Below, in pieces: positions 29,748 to 40,472 of a stretch of 64,000 bases of DNA. The notes beneath the pieces are model-generated. The model did not search any database. It saw only the letters and a program-made list of their open reading frames with translations, and was not told the origin of the DNA. Origin of the DNA: Nitrospirota bacterium (lineage in GTDB: Bacteria; Nitrospirota; Thermodesulfovibrionia; Thermodesulfovibrionales; Dissulfurispiraceae); assembly GCA_004321915.1 (NCBI GenBank), contig SCQE01000041.1:37191-101190 (forward strand), in the 5' to 3' direction. Position 1 is the stretch's first letter, and each line of letters begins with the position of its first letter. The position numbers and the translations under genes are program-made.

Positions 29748-30946
29748 AGATGACCGAAAGTGCGAACATTTTAGTAGCGGACGATGAGTGGGGTATGCGT
29801 AGGGCCATAGGCAATGTGCTTAACGAACTCGGTTTTCGTCACGTGGCAACGGTCATGGACGGCAAAACAGCAGCAGCGGCCATGCTGCAGGAAAACGGCA
29901 AAGAGAGAATGCGCGTACTGACGGACCTCGCAGGAACGGACCATGCGGACATAGACATGCTTGTGCTGGACATGAACATGCCCGGACTGAACGGTCTCGA
30001 ACTGCTCAGGACCTTGCGTCAATACCAAAAATATCAAAACACCGGCATTATCATGGTGACGGCCGCGTCTCAACGCGATCTCGTACTTTCGGTCATCGAA
30101 TCAGGCGCCGACGATTACCTAGTGAAGCCTTTTCCGCTTGCAGCTTTTTCTGAAAGGTTCATGAATACCATAAAGAAAAAAAATGCAAACGGGGACCTGC
30201 GGAACTGTCTTGAATATGCGGATTCGCTTTTAAGGGACGGAGACATGGCCGAAACGGGAAAAACCCTTATAGAGACCCTTTCCCGTTTCCCCGGAAACGC
30301 TCAGGTCCTTCATCAGCTTGCATCCATGGAAATCATGTGCGGCAACCCGGACAAAGCCGTATCTTATCTGACCGAATGCATCGAACGGAACCCATATTTT
30401 CTGAAATCCTACGATGCTATCGCGGACATTTACCGCAACACAGGGGAATACCTGAAGGCCGTTGACTATTATCAGGATGCTTATACCCTCAGCCCGTATA
30501 ACATAGACAGGATCGTATGTCTTGCACGTTTGTACCGTATCGGCAAACACCCGAAAAAAATTGCCGATATTTTAAACCCGAGACAGAACTGGATGAATCA
30601 GGACGGGGCGACTGCAAAGCTGCTGGACGGGTACCACCTGCTCCTTACGGGCCGGGCTGAAAAATCCTTAGACCACTTTCTCGATGCAATAGAGATCAAT
30701 CCTTACGATACTCTGGTGATGCAGGGCACAGCAGAAGCATACCACTGCTCGGGCGATTATACTATGGCGGAGGAACTGTTCAGAAAAGCAATAGCCGTTT
30801 CCCCTCATGAACCTTACCTGCACATGAAGCTCGGCATGACCACTGAAGCGCTCGGAAAACGAGATGAAGCCAAAGCAATGTTTGAAACCGCCGCAGCTCT
30901 TAACCCTCTAATAAGCGCAACCGACCGCGACATTAGCCGGTTTTGA
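29744..30946 (+). CDS. Response regulator with TPR effector domain
   Basis: A 400-residue protein: receiver domain at ~8-140 (DDE near residue 14-16, phospho-acceptor in MLVLDMNMPGLNG, lysine in YLVKPFP) with a long inserted segment, then about six tetratricopeptide repeats to the C-terminus. There is no DNA-binding domain, so output is probably by protein-protein contact. The ATG at 29744 overlaps the kinase stop (ATGA) and follows AGGAGG; the longer open frame inside the kinase gene is not used. The partner protein is unknown. Confidence 0.87.
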   Translation: MKMTESANILVADDEWGMRRAIGNVLNELGFRHVATVMDGKTAAAAMLQENGKERMRVLTDLAGTDHADIDMLVLDMNMPGLNGLELLRTLRQYQKYQNTGIIMVTAASQRDLVLSVIESGADDYLVKPFPLAAFSERFMNTIKKKNANGDLRNCLEYADSLLRDGDMAETGKTLIETLSRFPGNAQVLHQLASMEIMCGNPDKAVSYLTECIERNPYFLKSYDAIADIYRNTGEYLKAVDYYQDAYTLSPYNIDRIVCLARLYRIGKHPKKIADILNPRQNWMNQDGATAKLLDGYHLLLTGRAEKSLDHFLDAIEINPYDTLVMQGTAEAYHCSGDYTMAEELFRKAIAVSPHEPYLHMKLGMTTEALGKRDEAKAMFETAAALNPLISATDRDISRF

Positions 30947-30958
30947 GAAGAGTTTCCA

Positions 30959-31738
30959 CTAAGCCTCTCCTGTCAACTCTTTCACGAAAATTTCGAGAAG
31001 ATAGGCGAGGTATTCTATATCTATATGGTCTTCGGCCCCGCTGTCGAACAATATCTTGCAGTCAGGATCGAATTCTTCGTCCGCCTTCCAGAATAAAAGA
31101 TAAAGCGGGACATTAGGTAGGAGATCGAAACGGCCTGTATAATCGGCCTTTATCTTGCCTTCTATTTCTATACCACCCATATTGGCACACCGGCGCTTTA
31201 AGCCTTCGAAATCCTTTTTAAAGGTCCCGGTGATTTTCTTTTCCGCATTGGATTGGAAGGCCTTGACGTGAGAGGCTGTATGAGGGAAATTACCGAGCGC
31301 GATCCATTCTCCTGTAAGCGGTTTTCTGCCCTGCCTGCGAACATAGTCGCAAATAATAATCTTGGTCCATGCATGGCTGCAGTATTGGCCGTCCATGAAC
31401 AAACCGTCTTTACGCAGTTCATAATGCCTTGTAAGCATTCTGAGTTTTACAGACTCACTGCCGTCATGCAAAATGTATTCTCCGCCTACAGCCTCCGCAA
31501 TATCCCTGAATTCAGCCTTCACCGCCTCTTTTTCAAGATTATCGCTCACCTGCTCGTAATTACTGAAGGCGGTTGCCGCTTGCTGAGATACTGGTTCGCC
31601 GGGGGTCTCGCCCTTGGCAAAAGGGCAGTCTTCCAAGCGCGCCTGTGCTTTCTTGACCTTCACAGCAAAAGCCATGCAGGTAGAAACCCCGCACTTGCCG
31701 CAATTAGTGCCCGGAAGTTTTTTGTAAATGTCTATCAT
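30959..31738 (-). CDS. DUF3786 protein with Fe-S cluster domain
   Basis: A 259-residue protein. The N-terminus holds an Fe-S motif like that of corrinoid/CO-dehydrogenase proteins, LPGTNCGKCGVSTCMAFA with a fourth cysteine in LEDCPFA (about residues 8-38); the rest is the DUF3786 domain. Such proteins occur in anaerobes near redox enzymes; the function is not known. It converges on the TPR regulator with a 12-base gap. Upstream of it lies the 6S RNA gene. Confidence 0.8.
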   Translation of the reverse strand: MIDIYKKLPGTNCGKCGVSTCMAFAVKVKKAQARLEDCPFAKGETPGEPVSQQAATAFSNYEQVSDNLEKEAVKAEFRDIAEAVGGEYILHDGSESVKLRMLTRHYELRKDGLFMDGQYCSHAWTKIIICDYVRRQGRKPLTGEWIALGNFPHTASHVKAFQSNAEKKITGTFKKDFEGLKRRCANMGGIEIEGKIKADYTGRFDLLPNVPLYLLFWKADEEFDPDCKILFDSGAEDHIDIEYLAYLLEIFVKELTGEA

Positions 31739-31800
31739 TGCAAACCCGTATTTTGATTATAACAAAGGAGGAATACCGCCCCCCAATCTTAACTTTTCTA

Positions 31801-31830
31801 TTGCTTATTCATAAGGCTATTTGTTATAAC
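31801..31830 (+). promoter_or_regulatory. Candidate sigma-70 promoter for 6S RNA
   Basis: TTGCTT at 31801-31806 and TATAAC at 31825-31830 are 18 bases apart and lie just upstream of the folded RNA. Confidence 0.4.
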
Positions 31831-31848
31831 TAAATAAGCATTAGTTTG

Positions 31849-32023
31849 CCTGCCCTGTTTGTGTCGGGTGACAAATGTTGATCCGTTAAATTGGATCTTT
31901 AGGGAGCCGGTATAAGGACAGTGGTGTGCAGGCCTCTTAAGTGAGGAAGCCTAAACTCCCTTCAAGGCGCCCACTTAGAAAATTAAGGATCTGATTTTCA
32001 TCTGCACGGCAGGGTGGGTTTTT
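31849..32023 (+). ncRNA. ssrS: 6S RNA
   Basis: About 170 bases that fold like 6S RNA, the RNA that binds and inhibits housekeeping RNA polymerase. The ends pair (CCTGCCCTG at 31849-31857 with CAGGGTGGG at 32010-32018, two wobbles) and are followed by TTTTT. The interior has the family's purine-rich segment GAGGAAGCCTAAACT near 31942-31957 and a large internal loop between paired arms. Its location just before rny is seen in many bacteria, often with zapA, which is missing here. A covariance-model search would settle it. Confidence 0.75.
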
Positions 32024-32345
32024 AAAAAACTTTGCGATTTTGGAATCAAGCCCTTATTAAGGGTTGTTTACATAGATGACGGCACGAAATGGATAGCAGC
32101 AATTACGGTTGTGGAGATATAGGACAAAGGGCATGAATTCAATAATTAAAAGCTTTATTTTGTTATATGGCGGGGTCATAACACCGCCGAAAAACGTGTC
32201 CTGCTGTCCTCCCGGCAATTACAACCGCTGATTTTATCACATCCATAGCTATTCTTTACGCCCGTCTCTAAGTTAAAAAAACAGAAAAGTCGCGCCCATA
32301 CGGTCAGTTTTTACGGGCGGACAAAACTTAGGGGGTAATCGAAAA
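32024..32345. other. Intergenic leader of rny
   Basis: About 320 bases with no gene seen. A short hairpin (GGCGG near 32180 pairing with CCGCC ten bases later) is the only clear structure. Confidence 0.4.
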
Positions 32346-33905
32346 ATGGACATAATTTCTGTTCTTATCGCAATAGCGGTAGGTTTGGCAACCGGTTTCG
32401 GACTGTCGCTGGCATACAAAAATTCCTTAAAATCCCGGAAAATCGATATTGAAAGAGAGCGCGAGCGGTTGATGGAAGACGCCCGCCGCGATGCCGAAAA
32501 CATCAAAAAAGACGCTGCGCTTTCCGCAAAAGACATCGTGTATCAGGCGAAATCAGAGGCGGAAAAAGAGATAAGGGAACGGACAAGGGAAACCAACCAA
32601 CTGGACAAGCGTCTGAGACAAAAAGAAGAGACGCTCGAAAAAAAGATAGATCAGGCGGAAAAGAGAGAGCATGAACTGGGCCGTAAAGAGAAAGAATTCA
32701 ACAACAGGGACCGCGCGCTTTCCGAAAAGGAAAATCAATACGCTCAGCTTGTAAAAGACCAGATCCTTATACTCGAAAGGATTTCGGGGATAAGCTCCGA
32801 CGAAGCGAAGATTGAATTGTTCAAGCGCATCGAGGAAGATACAAGGTTCGAGGCTGCCAAACTCGCGAAAAAAATAGAGGACGAGGCAAAGGAACAGTCA
32901 GAGAAAAAGGCAAAAGAGATAATCAGCTTTGCGATACAGCGCTATTCGAGCGACTTTGTGGCTGACGCTACGGTCTCTGCCGTAAGCCTGCCGGGCGACG
33001 AGATGAAAGGCAGAATAATAGGCCGTGAAGGCAGGAACATCAGGTCTTTCGAAGCGGCCACCGGTGTGGATTTACTGGTTGACGACACTCCGGAACTTGT
33101 AACCCTTTCCGCCCACGACCCTGTGCGCAGAGAGGTTGCACGCGTTGCGCTCGAACGCCTTGTGACCGACGGAAGGATACATCCGACAAGAATAGAGGAA
33201 GTCGTAGAAAAGGTAAAAAAAGAGATCGACGCAACAATCCGGGAAGAAGGCGAAAAGGCCGTATTCGACTTGGGGCTTTCAGGAGTGCATCCCGAGATAA
33301 TCAAGGTTTTGGGCAGGCTGAAATACAGGACATCCTACGGCCAGAACGTGCTCCAACATTCAAAAGAGGTGGCCTACCTTGCCGGAATGATGGCTGGAGA
33401 AATGGGTGTGGACATAAAACTGGCAAAACGCGGCGGCCTGCTGCACGACATAGGCAAGGCGGTTGACCATGAAGTGGAAGGCTCGCATCAGGAAATAGGC
33501 GCAGCCCTCGCAAAAAAATACGGAGAGAACGACAGGGTGATAAACGCGATCATCGCACATCATGGAGAAGTGGACCCTATATGCGTAGAATCCGCTCTCG
33601 TGGCCGCAGGAGACGCCCTTTCAGCGGCGCGTCCGGGTGTCAGGCGAGAAAGCATAGAGAACTACTTAAAGCGTCTCGAAAAACTGGAAGAACTCGCCAT
33701 GTCGTTTAACGGCGTTGACAAATGCTATGCGATCCAGGCGGGAAGGGAAATAAGGATCATAGTGAAACCGGAACAGATGCCGGATGATGCCTGCACTGCT
33801 GTGGCGAGAGACCTTGCACGGAAGATAGAGGCCGAAATGTCCTATCCCGGACAGATCAAGGTCACGGTCATCAGAGAGTCGCGTTTTATGGATTACGCCA
33901 AATAG
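32346..33905 (+). CDS. rny: Ribonuclease Y
   Basis: A 519-residue membrane-anchored endoribonuclease that starts mRNA decay. It has an N-terminal membrane helix (about residues 3-24), a long charged coiled coil (30-200), a KH domain ([21 protein letters not shown]) and an HD hydrolase domain with [14 protein letters not shown] and [10 protein letters not shown]. Length is typical. GGGGG lies 8 bases before the ATG. ymdB follows after 12 bases, the classic rny-ymdB pair. Confidence 0.96.
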   Translation: MDIISVLIAIAVGLATGFGLSLAYKNSLKSRKIDIERERERLMEDARRDAENIKKDAALSAKDIVYQAKSEAEKEIRERTRETNQLDKRLRQKEETLEKKIDQAEKREHELGRKEKEFNNRDRALSEKENQYAQLVKDQILILERISGISSDEAKIELFKRIEEDTRFEAAKLAKKIEDEAKEQSEKKAKEIISFAIQRYSSDFVADATVSAVSLPGDEMKGRIIGREGRNIRSFEAATGVDLLVDDTPELVTLSAHDPVRREVARVALERLVTDGRIHPTRIEEVVEKVKKEIDATIREEGEKAVFDLGLSGVHPEIIKVLGRLKYRTSYGQNVLQHSKEVAYLAGMMAGEMGVDIKLAKRGGLLHDIGKAVDHEVEGSHQEIGAALAKKYGENDRVINAIIAHHGEVDPICVESALVAAGDALSAARPGVRRESIENYLKRLEKLEELAMSFNGVDKCYAIQAGREIRIIVKPEQMPDDACTAVARDLARKIEAEMSYPGQIKVTVIRESRFMDYAK

Positions 33906-33917
33906 TCGTTTCAGGCA

Positions 33918-34697
33918 ATGAAGGTACTTTTCATAGGCGACATCGTAGGCAAGTCAGGGCGAAATACCGTAAAGGCCCTGCTTCCGAACCTTGTCGACAG
34001 GTACAAGGTCGATATCGTAATAGCAAACGGTGAAAATGCGGCAGGCGGGTTCGGCATCAACGAGAAGACCGCTAAAGAGCTTTTTGCCGCCGGTATCGAC
34101 ATAATAACCACAGGCAACCATGTATGGGACAAAAAAGAGGCCCTGCCCTACATCGCAAAGGAAGAACGCATACTCCGTCCCATAAACTATCCTGAAGGCG
34201 TGCCGGGCTACGGCAGCATAATCCTGCATACGAAAAACAAAGAAAAAATAGCCGTACTCAACGCATCCGGCAGGGTCTTTATGAATACTCTCGAATGTCC
34301 TTTCAGAAGATGCAAGGCTGAGATCAAAAAACTCAGGGAAGAGACCAAGAACATCTTTGTCGATTTCCATGCGGAAGCCACTTCTGAAAAGATAGCCTTC
34401 GCCTACTATATAGACGGCACGGTGACCGCAGTGCTGGGCACGCACACGCATGTTCAGACAGCGGACGAGAAGATACTTCCGGGGGCCACCGCTTACATAA
34501 CGGATGTCGGCATGACAGGCCCGCTGATGTCTGTAATCGGAATAGAAAAAGAACAGATCATCGAACGCTTTCTGCTCCACATGCCGAGAAAATACGATGT
34601 GGCTGAAGGCAAGGCGGTATTGTCGGCTGTTCTGATAGAGTCAAACGACGACGGAATGGCTACGGCCATTCACAGAATACAGCTTACCAATCCATAA
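33918..34697 (+). CDS. ymdB: YmdB-family metallophosphoesterase
   Basis: A 259-residue phosphodiesterase of the TIGR00282/YmdB family, cleaving 2',3'-cyclic nucleotides in characterised relatives. Metal-binding motifs are FIGDIVGKSGR at the start, NGENAAGGFGI, TTGNHVWD, DFHAEATSEK and GTHTHVQTAD. Complete and normal length. It follows rny by 12 bases. Confidence 0.94.
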   Translation: MKVLFIGDIVGKSGRNTVKALLPNLVDRYKVDIVIANGENAAGGFGINEKTAKELFAAGIDIITTGNHVWDKKEALPYIAKEERILRPINYPEGVPGYGSIILHTKNKEKIAVLNASGRVFMNTLECPFRRCKAEIKKLREETKNIFVDFHAEATSEKIAFAYYIDGTVTAVLGTHTHVQTADEKILPGATAYITDVGMTGPLMSVIGIEKEQIIERFLLHMPRKYDVAEGKAVLSAVLIESNDDGMATAIHRIQLTNP

Positions 34698-34720
34698 ACA
34701 ACGAATCAGGGAGGCGCTTT

Positions 34721-35140
34721 ATGGCAAACGCAACGGTCAAGTGGGTTGACGGTCTTCAGTTTGTAGGGGAAACGGGGTCGGGCCATGCTATCGTGCTGGA
34801 CGGGGACACGGAATTCGGCGGCAAAAATACAGGGGTGAGGCCGACAGAGCTTTTAATGATAGGTCTCGGCGGATGCTCCGGCATGGACATCCTCTCCATA
34901 TTGAAAAAGAAACGCCAGAAGGTCTCGTCCTTCGAAGCGCGCATTACCGCAAACAAGACCAAGACCGAACCTGTGAGGTTCGAAAAATTCAATGTCGAGT
35001 ATGTTGTGACCGGAGAGAATATATCCGAAGAGGCCGTGAAAAGAGCGGTAGAGCTTTCGATGGAAAAGTACTGCTCCGTAAAACTGACCCTCGAAAACAA
35101 GGCTGAAGTGTCTTTCAGCTATAAGATCGTGAAAGGCTGA
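34721..35140 (+). CDS. OsmC family protein
   Basis: A 139-residue OsmC/YhfA-type protein; OsmC/Ohr members reduce organic hydroperoxides through two cysteines. The first cysteine is in LGGCSGMDILSIL (near residue 50), the second in SMEKYCSVKLTL (near residue 112), the spacing expected of the family. GGAGG precedes the ATG. It converges with the HD-GYP gene. Confidence 0.9.
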   Translation: MANATVKWVDGLQFVGETGSGHAIVLDGDTEFGGKNTGVRPTELLMIGLGGCSGMDILSILKKKRQKVSSFEARITANKTKTEPVRFEKFNVEYVVTGENISEEAVKRAVELSMEKYCSVKLTLENKAEVSFSYKIVKG

Positions 35141-35175
35141 ACGAACAACTTCGGTTGCCGGTTACACGACATGCG

Positions 35176-36234
35176 CTAATCCTTGTGTTCTTCGAATATC
35201 CGTTCTAACTCGGCCTGAGTATCCTGAAATGCTTGGAGAATATCAGGGGCGAAATGTGAAGGCATGGTCCTGCCGTCACCTTTCGTGATGATATCAAACG
35301 TCTTCTTATGGTCGAAGGCGGGCTTATACGGACGCCTGCTTCTGAGTGCGTCGTATTGGTCGACTATATTCAATATTCTTCCTTCTATAGGGATCGCTTC
35401 CCCTTTCAATCCTGCCGGATAACCGCTGCCGTCCCACCTCTCGTGATGATTGAGAGCAAAAATATTTGCCGATTTAATTATAGGGGAATTAGATCTTTCG
35501 AGTATCCTCCCACCTATATGCGGATGGGTCTTCATAATTTCCCACTCTTCAGAGGTAAGGCCGCCCGGCTTTAAAAGTACGCTGTCGGGTATGCCTATCT
35601 TCCCCACGTCATGCATGGGGCTCGCGTACAGCATTATATCTGCCTGCTCGTCTGTGAAGCCCATGGTCTTTGCAAGGAACCTCGTATAAAGGCTTATCCT
35701 CCTGATGTGAGACGCTGTGTCTTCGTCCTTGTATTCTGCGGCGAGCGTGAGGCGGTATATGGTGTCTATATAAGATTCCCGCAATTCCTTGGTCTTTTCC
35801 TGAACCTGTTCGGCCAAGATAGTGTTATGGTGCGCCAGATAATCCTCAAACTCCTTGACCTTGAGCAGGTTCCTGACTCTCACCATAAGCTCAGAACTGT
35901 CGACCGGCTTGGACAAAAAGTCGTTGGCCCCGGCTTCGAGCCCCTTCAGTTTAGATTCCCTGTCTTCCAGAGCCGTTACCATGACTACAGGAATATGCGC
36001 GGTCAGGCCATCGGCCTTGAGCCTTCTGCAGGCTTCGTAGCCGTCCATCCCGGGCATCATAATATCGAGCAGGACCAAGTCCGGAAGGAGTTTACATGCC
36101 GTTTCCACAGCTTCAGCGCCGTTCCTTGCGGCAACGAAATCGTAACCGTAATTGGAAAGTATTAAAGACAGCAGCCTGAGGTTCCTGTCTTCATCATCGA
36201 CGATCAGTATCTTCTTTTTGGGGCGCTCACTCAT
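35176..36234 (-). CDS. Response regulator with HD-GYP c-di-GMP phosphodiesterase domain
   Basis: A 352-residue protein: receiver domain with VDDEDRN and phospho-acceptor in [14 protein letters not shown] (residues ~8-125), a linker helix, and an HD-GYP domain (~155-340) with [20 protein letters not shown] and [15 protein letters not shown]. All catalytic residues including GYP are present, so c-di-GMP hydrolysis is likely. Start 36234 is chosen because GGAGG precedes it; it overlaps the end of the single-receiver gene by eight bases. Together with that gene and the kinase it makes a three-gene signalling operon. Confidence 0.92.
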   Translation of the reverse strand: MSERPKKKILIVDDEDRNLRLLSLILSNYGYDFVAARNGAEAVETACKLLPDLVLLDIMMPGMDGYEACRRLKADGLTAHIPVVMVTALEDRESKLKGLEAGANDFLSKPVDSSELMVRVRNLLKVKEFEDYLAHHNTILAEQVQEKTKELRESYIDTIYRLTLAAEYKDEDTASHIRRISLYTRFLAKTMGFTDEQADIMLYASPMHDVGKIGIPDSVLLKPGGLTSEEWEIMKTHPHIGGRILERSNSPIIKSANIFALNHHERWDGSGYPAGLKGEAIPIEGRILNIVDQYDALRSRRPYKPAFDHKKTFDIITKGDGRTMPSHFAPDILQAFQDTQAELERIFEEHKD

Positions 36235-36601
36235 GACCTGCCTCCAAAATTTCACCTACCATCTTTTTAAACTTGTCCACATCGATAGGTTTTGCCATAT
36301 AAGCAGTGAATCCAATATCGAGCAAACGCTCACGGTCGCCCTTCATTGCGTATGAAGTGAGCGCGACCACAGGGATGTCCCGCGTCTCGTCAGCCGCCTT
36401 CAATGCCTTCAATGCGGATATGCCGTCCATGACCGGCATCTGAATGTCCATCAGGATGAGCTCAGGCCGCTCATCTTCAGCGGTCTTGATCCCCTCCTCC
36501 CCGTTCTCCGCAAGCAAAAGCTCATGTCCTATGGAGCCGAGTACGAGCTTGAAAAGCTTACGGTTCTTTTCATTATCTTCTACTATAAGTATTCTGCTCA
36601 T
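36227..36601 (-). CDS. Single-domain response regulator
   Basis: A 124-residue CheY/DivK-like receiver: acidic pair in VEDNEKN, phospho-acceptor aspartate in [13 protein letters not shown], lysine in [11 protein letters not shown]. No output domain. It overlaps the upstream kinase by four bases and the HD-GYP gene by eight, so it is probably an intermediate in a kinase-receiver-phosphodiesterase chain. Confidence 0.93.
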   Translation of the reverse strand: MSRILIVEDNEKNRKLFKLVLGSIGHELLLAENGEEGIKTAEDERPELILMDIQMPVMDGISALKALKAADETRDIPVVALTSYAMKGDRERLLDIGFTAYMAKPIDVDKFKKMVGEILEAGHE

Positions 36602-38052
36602 GACCTCTCCGGTATGGTAAAGTAGAACTTTGCCCCTTCCCCGACCCTGCTCTCGACCCCTATATTCCCACCGTGAAGCTCTACGATCTTTTTTGAAAAC
36701 GCCAGTCCCAGCCCTGTTCCTTCATGTTTCTTTGTCAGTGAAGGATCGAGCTGCTCAAAGGCCTTAAAGAGCCTTCCCTTGTCCTCGTCCCTGATGCCCG
36801 GCCCTGTGTCCTCAACGCTTATCATGACAAAACCCTGCGCGTCTCCTTCACGCGCAGACCTGATCGCCGAAACAGTGATGGAGCCCCCATCCGGAGTAAA
36901 CTTGAAGGCATTGCTCAATAAATTTATCACTACCTGTTTTATCCGTCTCTCATCGGCTGTCACCAACCCGACCTCAGGGGATATCCCGACATTTAAAGTA
37001 ATGGAATGCAGTATGGCTTTTTCCCTGAACATGGCAAGGCTTCTCTCTATAACATTCCGCAGCTCAAACTCCGACGGTTCAAGCACCACCTTGCCGGCCT
37101 CTATTTTAGAGAGATCGAGAATTTCATTGATAAGATGCAAAAGGTGGGCCCCGCTTTCTTTAATATCGTTAAGGTGCTCTTTCTGGCTTTCGCTTATCGG
37201 CCCTGCCATCCCCTCTGCCAATGCCTGAGAAAAACCGATTATCGAGTTTAGCGGGGTCCTTAATTCATGCGACATATTTGCGAGGAAATCGGATTTGGAA
37301 CGGTTCGCGGCCTCGGCCAGATGCTTGGCATCTTCAAGCTCGCTTGTGCGGGCCGCGACCTTTTGTTCCAAGTTGTCCGCATGTTCTCTGAGCTGTTCCT
37401 CGGATTTTGAAATAATTTTTATCTGTTCGGTTATTTTTAAGGACGCTTTCCTCACTATCCCGAAGAGAACAAGGAAGAGGAATGAAAAACTGAGTGTAGT
37501 GCTGAGCCAAATGACCCGTTTTTGGCTGTCTATATCGATATACAACGGATCGAGATTCTGGTATAGCTCAAAAACCGCGAGAATTTTTCCGTCCGGAAAT
37601 TTAATAGGAACATACAGTTCAAGAAGTTTTTTGTATGGACGCTCGAACTTTTGTTCGGATTTCCCTAGACTGCTCAATTCGGAGGCTATCTTGCCTTCGA
37701 ACGCCTCGATGAGTTCGTCATTGTCCGGGAAACGCTGGCCTACAAGACGCCGGTCGTCGGACCAGACAACAACCCTGTCTTTGTTCCATATCTTAATGCG
37801 GATGATATCGGGGCCGAAAGTAAGATGCCGGAGCTTTTTTGCAAAGGCTTCATAGTCGTCCGTCTTAGGAGAGAGAAGCTCATTCAAGTCGAATTCCTTG
37901 CCTACCTCCTCTGCAACCACGTCGGCCATAAGCAGTTTTGCGCGAAGGAGCAGGTCCTGCTCAAGGTTGTAGGTTATAATCCACCCAAGAGCAACACTCA
38001 CAACGGCCAGTGATAAGAGGGACAAAATAGAGAATCGTTGTAAAAGGGTCAT
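36598..38052 (-). CDS. Membrane sensor histidine kinase
   Basis: A 484-residue kinase. A membrane helix at ~10-30, a periplasmic sensing region of about 150 residues (31-180), a second helix at ~180-203, a coiled coil ([20 protein letters not shown]), the HisKA histidine in [15 protein letters not shown] and an ATPase domain with [20 protein letters not shown] and [10 protein letters not shown]. It heads an overlapping operon with a receiver and an HD-GYP protein. The ligand is unknown. Confidence 0.92.
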   Translation of the reverse strand: MTLLQRFSILSLLSLAVVSVALGWIITYNLEQDLLLRAKLLMADVVAEEVGKEFDLNELLSPKTDDYEAFAKKLRHLTFGPDIIRIKIWNKDRVVVWSDDRRLVGQRFPDNDELIEAFEGKIASELSSLGKSEQKFERPYKKLLELYVPIKFPDGKILAVFELYQNLDPLYIDIDSQKRVIWLSTTLSFSFLFLVLFGIVRKASLKITEQIKIISKSEEQLREHADNLEQKVAARTSELEDAKHLAEAANRSKSDFLANMSHELRTPLNSIIGFSQALAEGMAGPISESQKEHLNDIKESGAHLLHLINEILDLSKIEAGKVVLEPSEFELRNVIERSLAMFREKAILHSITLNVGISPEVGLVTADERRIKQVVINLLSNAFKFTPDGGSITVSAIRSAREGDAQGFVMISVEDTGPGIRDEDKGRLFKAFEQLDPSLTKKHEGTGLGLAFSKKIVELHGGNIGVESRVGEGAKFYFTIPERS

Positions 38053-38148
38053 CCTGTATGAAATTCTACATCAAAACACTTGCACAATCAATTAGAGAGA
38101 CAAATGCACTAGTGGGATTACTGGACAGTCCTGCTCTCAGCAAGACCG

Positions 38149-39201
38149 CTAAACGGCTGTCTGGTATTTGTAATATGCGGCGCAGCTCCCCTCGGTGCTT
38201 ACCATGCATGCGCCTATCGGCCTGTCAGGGGTGCAGGCCTTCCCGAACATCGGGCATTCATTCGGCATCTTTACGCCGCGCAAAACAAGGCCGCACTGGC
38301 ATCCTTTAGGTTCGGAACACTCTGCCACAGCGATATCGAAAAATATCTCCGCGTCTCTGTGACGCCATTTCTCTTTCAGCTTTAAACCGCTTGCAGGCAT
38401 CATACCTATGCCGCGCCAGTAACTGTCGGATGGCTCGAAGTATTCTTCGATGAATGAAACAGCTTTGGCGTTGCCGTCCGGGTTGACCACCGATTTATAC
38501 TGTATCTCCACCACGGCCCTGCCCTCCACGATCTGCTTTAACAGCATCGCGATGCCCTCTACTATATGCTGCGCATCGAAACCCGTAACCACGCAGGGTA
38601 TGCGGTAACGCTCCGGGATGAAACCATAAGGCTTGCTGCCGATGATTGTGCTCACATGCCCCGGCAGTATAAAGCCGTCGATCCTCACGTCATCGGACTG
38701 AAGCAGAACATCCAGCGCAGGAGGCACAAGCTTATGCACTGAAAACACATAAAAATTCCGTATCCCCTGCCTTTCGGCTTCCGAGATCGTGCCTGCGGCC
38801 AGAGGCGCTGTTGTTTCGAACCCTGCCGCAAAAAAAACCACGTTTTTATCTTTATTTTCCTTCGCTATCTTGAGCGAGTCGAGAGGGGAATACACTATCC
38901 TGATGTCCGCGCCTTCGGCCTTTGCTTCTCCAAGCGTCTTCTTTCCTCCCGGCACACGCATCATATCTCCGAATGTGGTCATTATCGAATCCTTTGCTTC
39001 CGCGAAAGCAATGGCCTTGTCGATGTCTTTTATCGAAGTGACGCAGACCGGACATCCGGGACCGCTCAGAAGTTTAAGTCCTTCGGGCAGCAGGCCTCTG
39101 AGGCCGTGCTTGAAGATCGCAACGGTATGGGTCCCGCAGACCTCCATAAAATTCAGGGGACGCCCTACTTTAGCGTGAATATTTTTGATTAAATCGATCA
39201 T
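38149..39201 (-). CDS. hypD: [NiFe] hydrogenase maturation protein HypD
   Basis: A 350-residue Fe-S protein that assembles the Fe(CN)2CO group of [NiFe] hydrogenases with HypC. Conserved motifs are FMEVCGTHT, LLSGPGCPVCVTS, FFAAGFETTAP, and the C-terminal cysteines in CQCGLVL, NECPMFGKACTP and EGSCAAYYKY. No hydrogenase or other hyp gene is in the window, so the rest of the set must lie elsewhere. It follows moeA after 30 bases. Confidence 0.95.
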   Translation of the reverse strand: MIDLIKNIHAKVGRPLNFMEVCGTHTVAIFKHGLRGLLPEGLKLLSGPGCPVCVTSIKDIDKAIAFAEAKDSIMTTFGDMMRVPGGKKTLGEAKAEGADIRIVYSPLDSLKIAKENKDKNVVFFAAGFETTAPLAAGTISEAERQGIRNFYVFSVHKLVPPALDVLLQSDDVRIDGFILPGHVSTIIGSKPYGFIPERYRIPCVVTGFDAQHIVEGIAMLLKQIVEGRAVVEIQYKSVVNPDGNAKAVSFIEEYFEPSDSYWRGIGMMPASGLKLKEKWRHRDAEIFFDIAVAECSEPKGCQCGLVLRGVKMPNECPMFGKACTPDRPIGACMVSTEGSCAAYYKYQTAV

Positions 39202-39231
39202 TTCGAAAGTATACCAAATAAACAGAAAAAA

Positions 39232-40467
39232 TCAGAACAACTTTACGATAACATCTTCTCCCGCATCGATTCCGAGCTTGCCTCCGGTAACGACGACAAC
39301 CCCATCGGCCTTAACAAGCGTAGTTATCAGGCCTGATTTGCCCAGCACAGGAACTGCATACAGTTCCATGCCGTCAACTTCAAGAGAAACCCTTACATGG
39401 TCCTCCCTGCCCGCAACCGAGGCTATGCTCTTTTTCATCTTGGCATTCACAAAGTTTCCCGGCATTTTGCCTGCGGCAAGACCGCACAAGGCGTCGAGCA
39501 GAGGTTTTATGAATATATCGAAACTCACCGCGGTTGCGGCCGGATGTCCCGGAAGCCCGATCACGGGTTTGTTGCCGATAAGCGCACCGATAACAGGCTT
39601 GCCCGGTTTTACCGCCACGCCGTGGAACAGCACTCCGGGACTGCCCATCCCGTTTATTATCTCGGCCGTCATGTCCTTCACTCCCGCGGATGTGCCTCCG
39701 CTTACGAGGACCATGTCCGAAGTCTCGAGCGCAGACGCCAATGCCTGTTTTATCAGAGAGTATTCGTCCCTTATTATCCCCTTTTTTACAGCAACACCGC
39801 CGTTGTCCTGAATTAAACCTGCGAGCGTGAATGAGTTTATGTCCCTGACCTGTCCGGGCCCAAGGGAGCTTGAAGCAGGCACAATCTCATCGCCTGTCGA
39901 TATTATGGCGACCGAAGGCTTGCGATAGACCTTGACCGCCGTTATTCCGAGCCCTGCAAGGGCGCCTATATCTTGGGCCCTCAGCCGCCGTCCCTTCGAA
40001 AGTATCTGCGTGCCGTTACGGATATCTTCTCCTGCAAGAATGACATTCTCGTTAGGCGCAACAGCCTTCATCGCCTCTATCATATCTCCGGAAACGGTTT
40101 GGGCGTTTTCGAGCATCAAGACCGCATCCGCTCCCTTAGGCAGCATACCGCCGGTAGGAATTTTAGCGGATTCGCCTTTTGCTATTTCGAAAGAGACAGG
40201 CTGCCCCATAAACACTTCAGCTTTAATCGCGAGGTAAGCCGGCATAGTATCTTTGGCCCCGAAAGTATCTGCCGAACGTACCGCGTACCCGTCGACGGTA
40301 GAGCGCGCAAATCCGGGCAGGTCTTCGCTTGCGATTATGTCTTCGGCCAGCACCCTGCCGTAACATTCCTCTATTTTCAGTTCATGGATCGAAGGCGCAG
40401 GCGTTTCGAATGATGAAAGGATCAAAGAGAGCGCCTTATGCGGAAGGATATAGTTCTTATCGAACAT
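39232..40467 (-). CDS. moeA: Molybdopterin molybdotransferase
   Basis: A 411-residue MoeA, inserting molybdate into adenylylated molybdopterin. The N-terminal SFARSTVDGYA-like site (PGFARSTVDGYAVRS), the PTGGMLPKGADAV strand, and the MPT-binding MVLVSGGTSAGVKD are intact. Its product would serve the SorA-like enzyme. It lies 5 bases after the phospholipase-like gene in a long minus-strand operon. Confidence 0.95.
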   Translation of the reverse strand: MFDKNYILPHKALSLILSSFETPAPSIHELKIEECYGRVLAEDIIASEDLPGFARSTVDGYAVRSADTFGAKDTMPAYLAIKAEVFMGQPVSFEIAKGESAKIPTGGMLPKGADAVLMLENAQTVSGDMIEAMKAVAPNENVILAGEDIRNGTQILSKGRRLRAQDIGALAGLGITAVKVYRKPSVAIISTGDEIVPASSSLGPGQVRDINSFTLAGLIQDNGGVAVKKGIIRDEYSLIKQALASALETSDMVLVSGGTSAGVKDMTAEIINGMGSPGVLFHGVAVKPGKPVIGALIGNKPVIGLPGHPAATAVSFDIFIKPLLDALCGLAAGKMPGNFVNAKMKKSIASVAGREDHVRVSLEVDGMELYAVPVLGKSGLITTLVKADGVVVVTGGKLGIDAGEDVIVKLF

Positions 40468-40472
40468 CCTGA

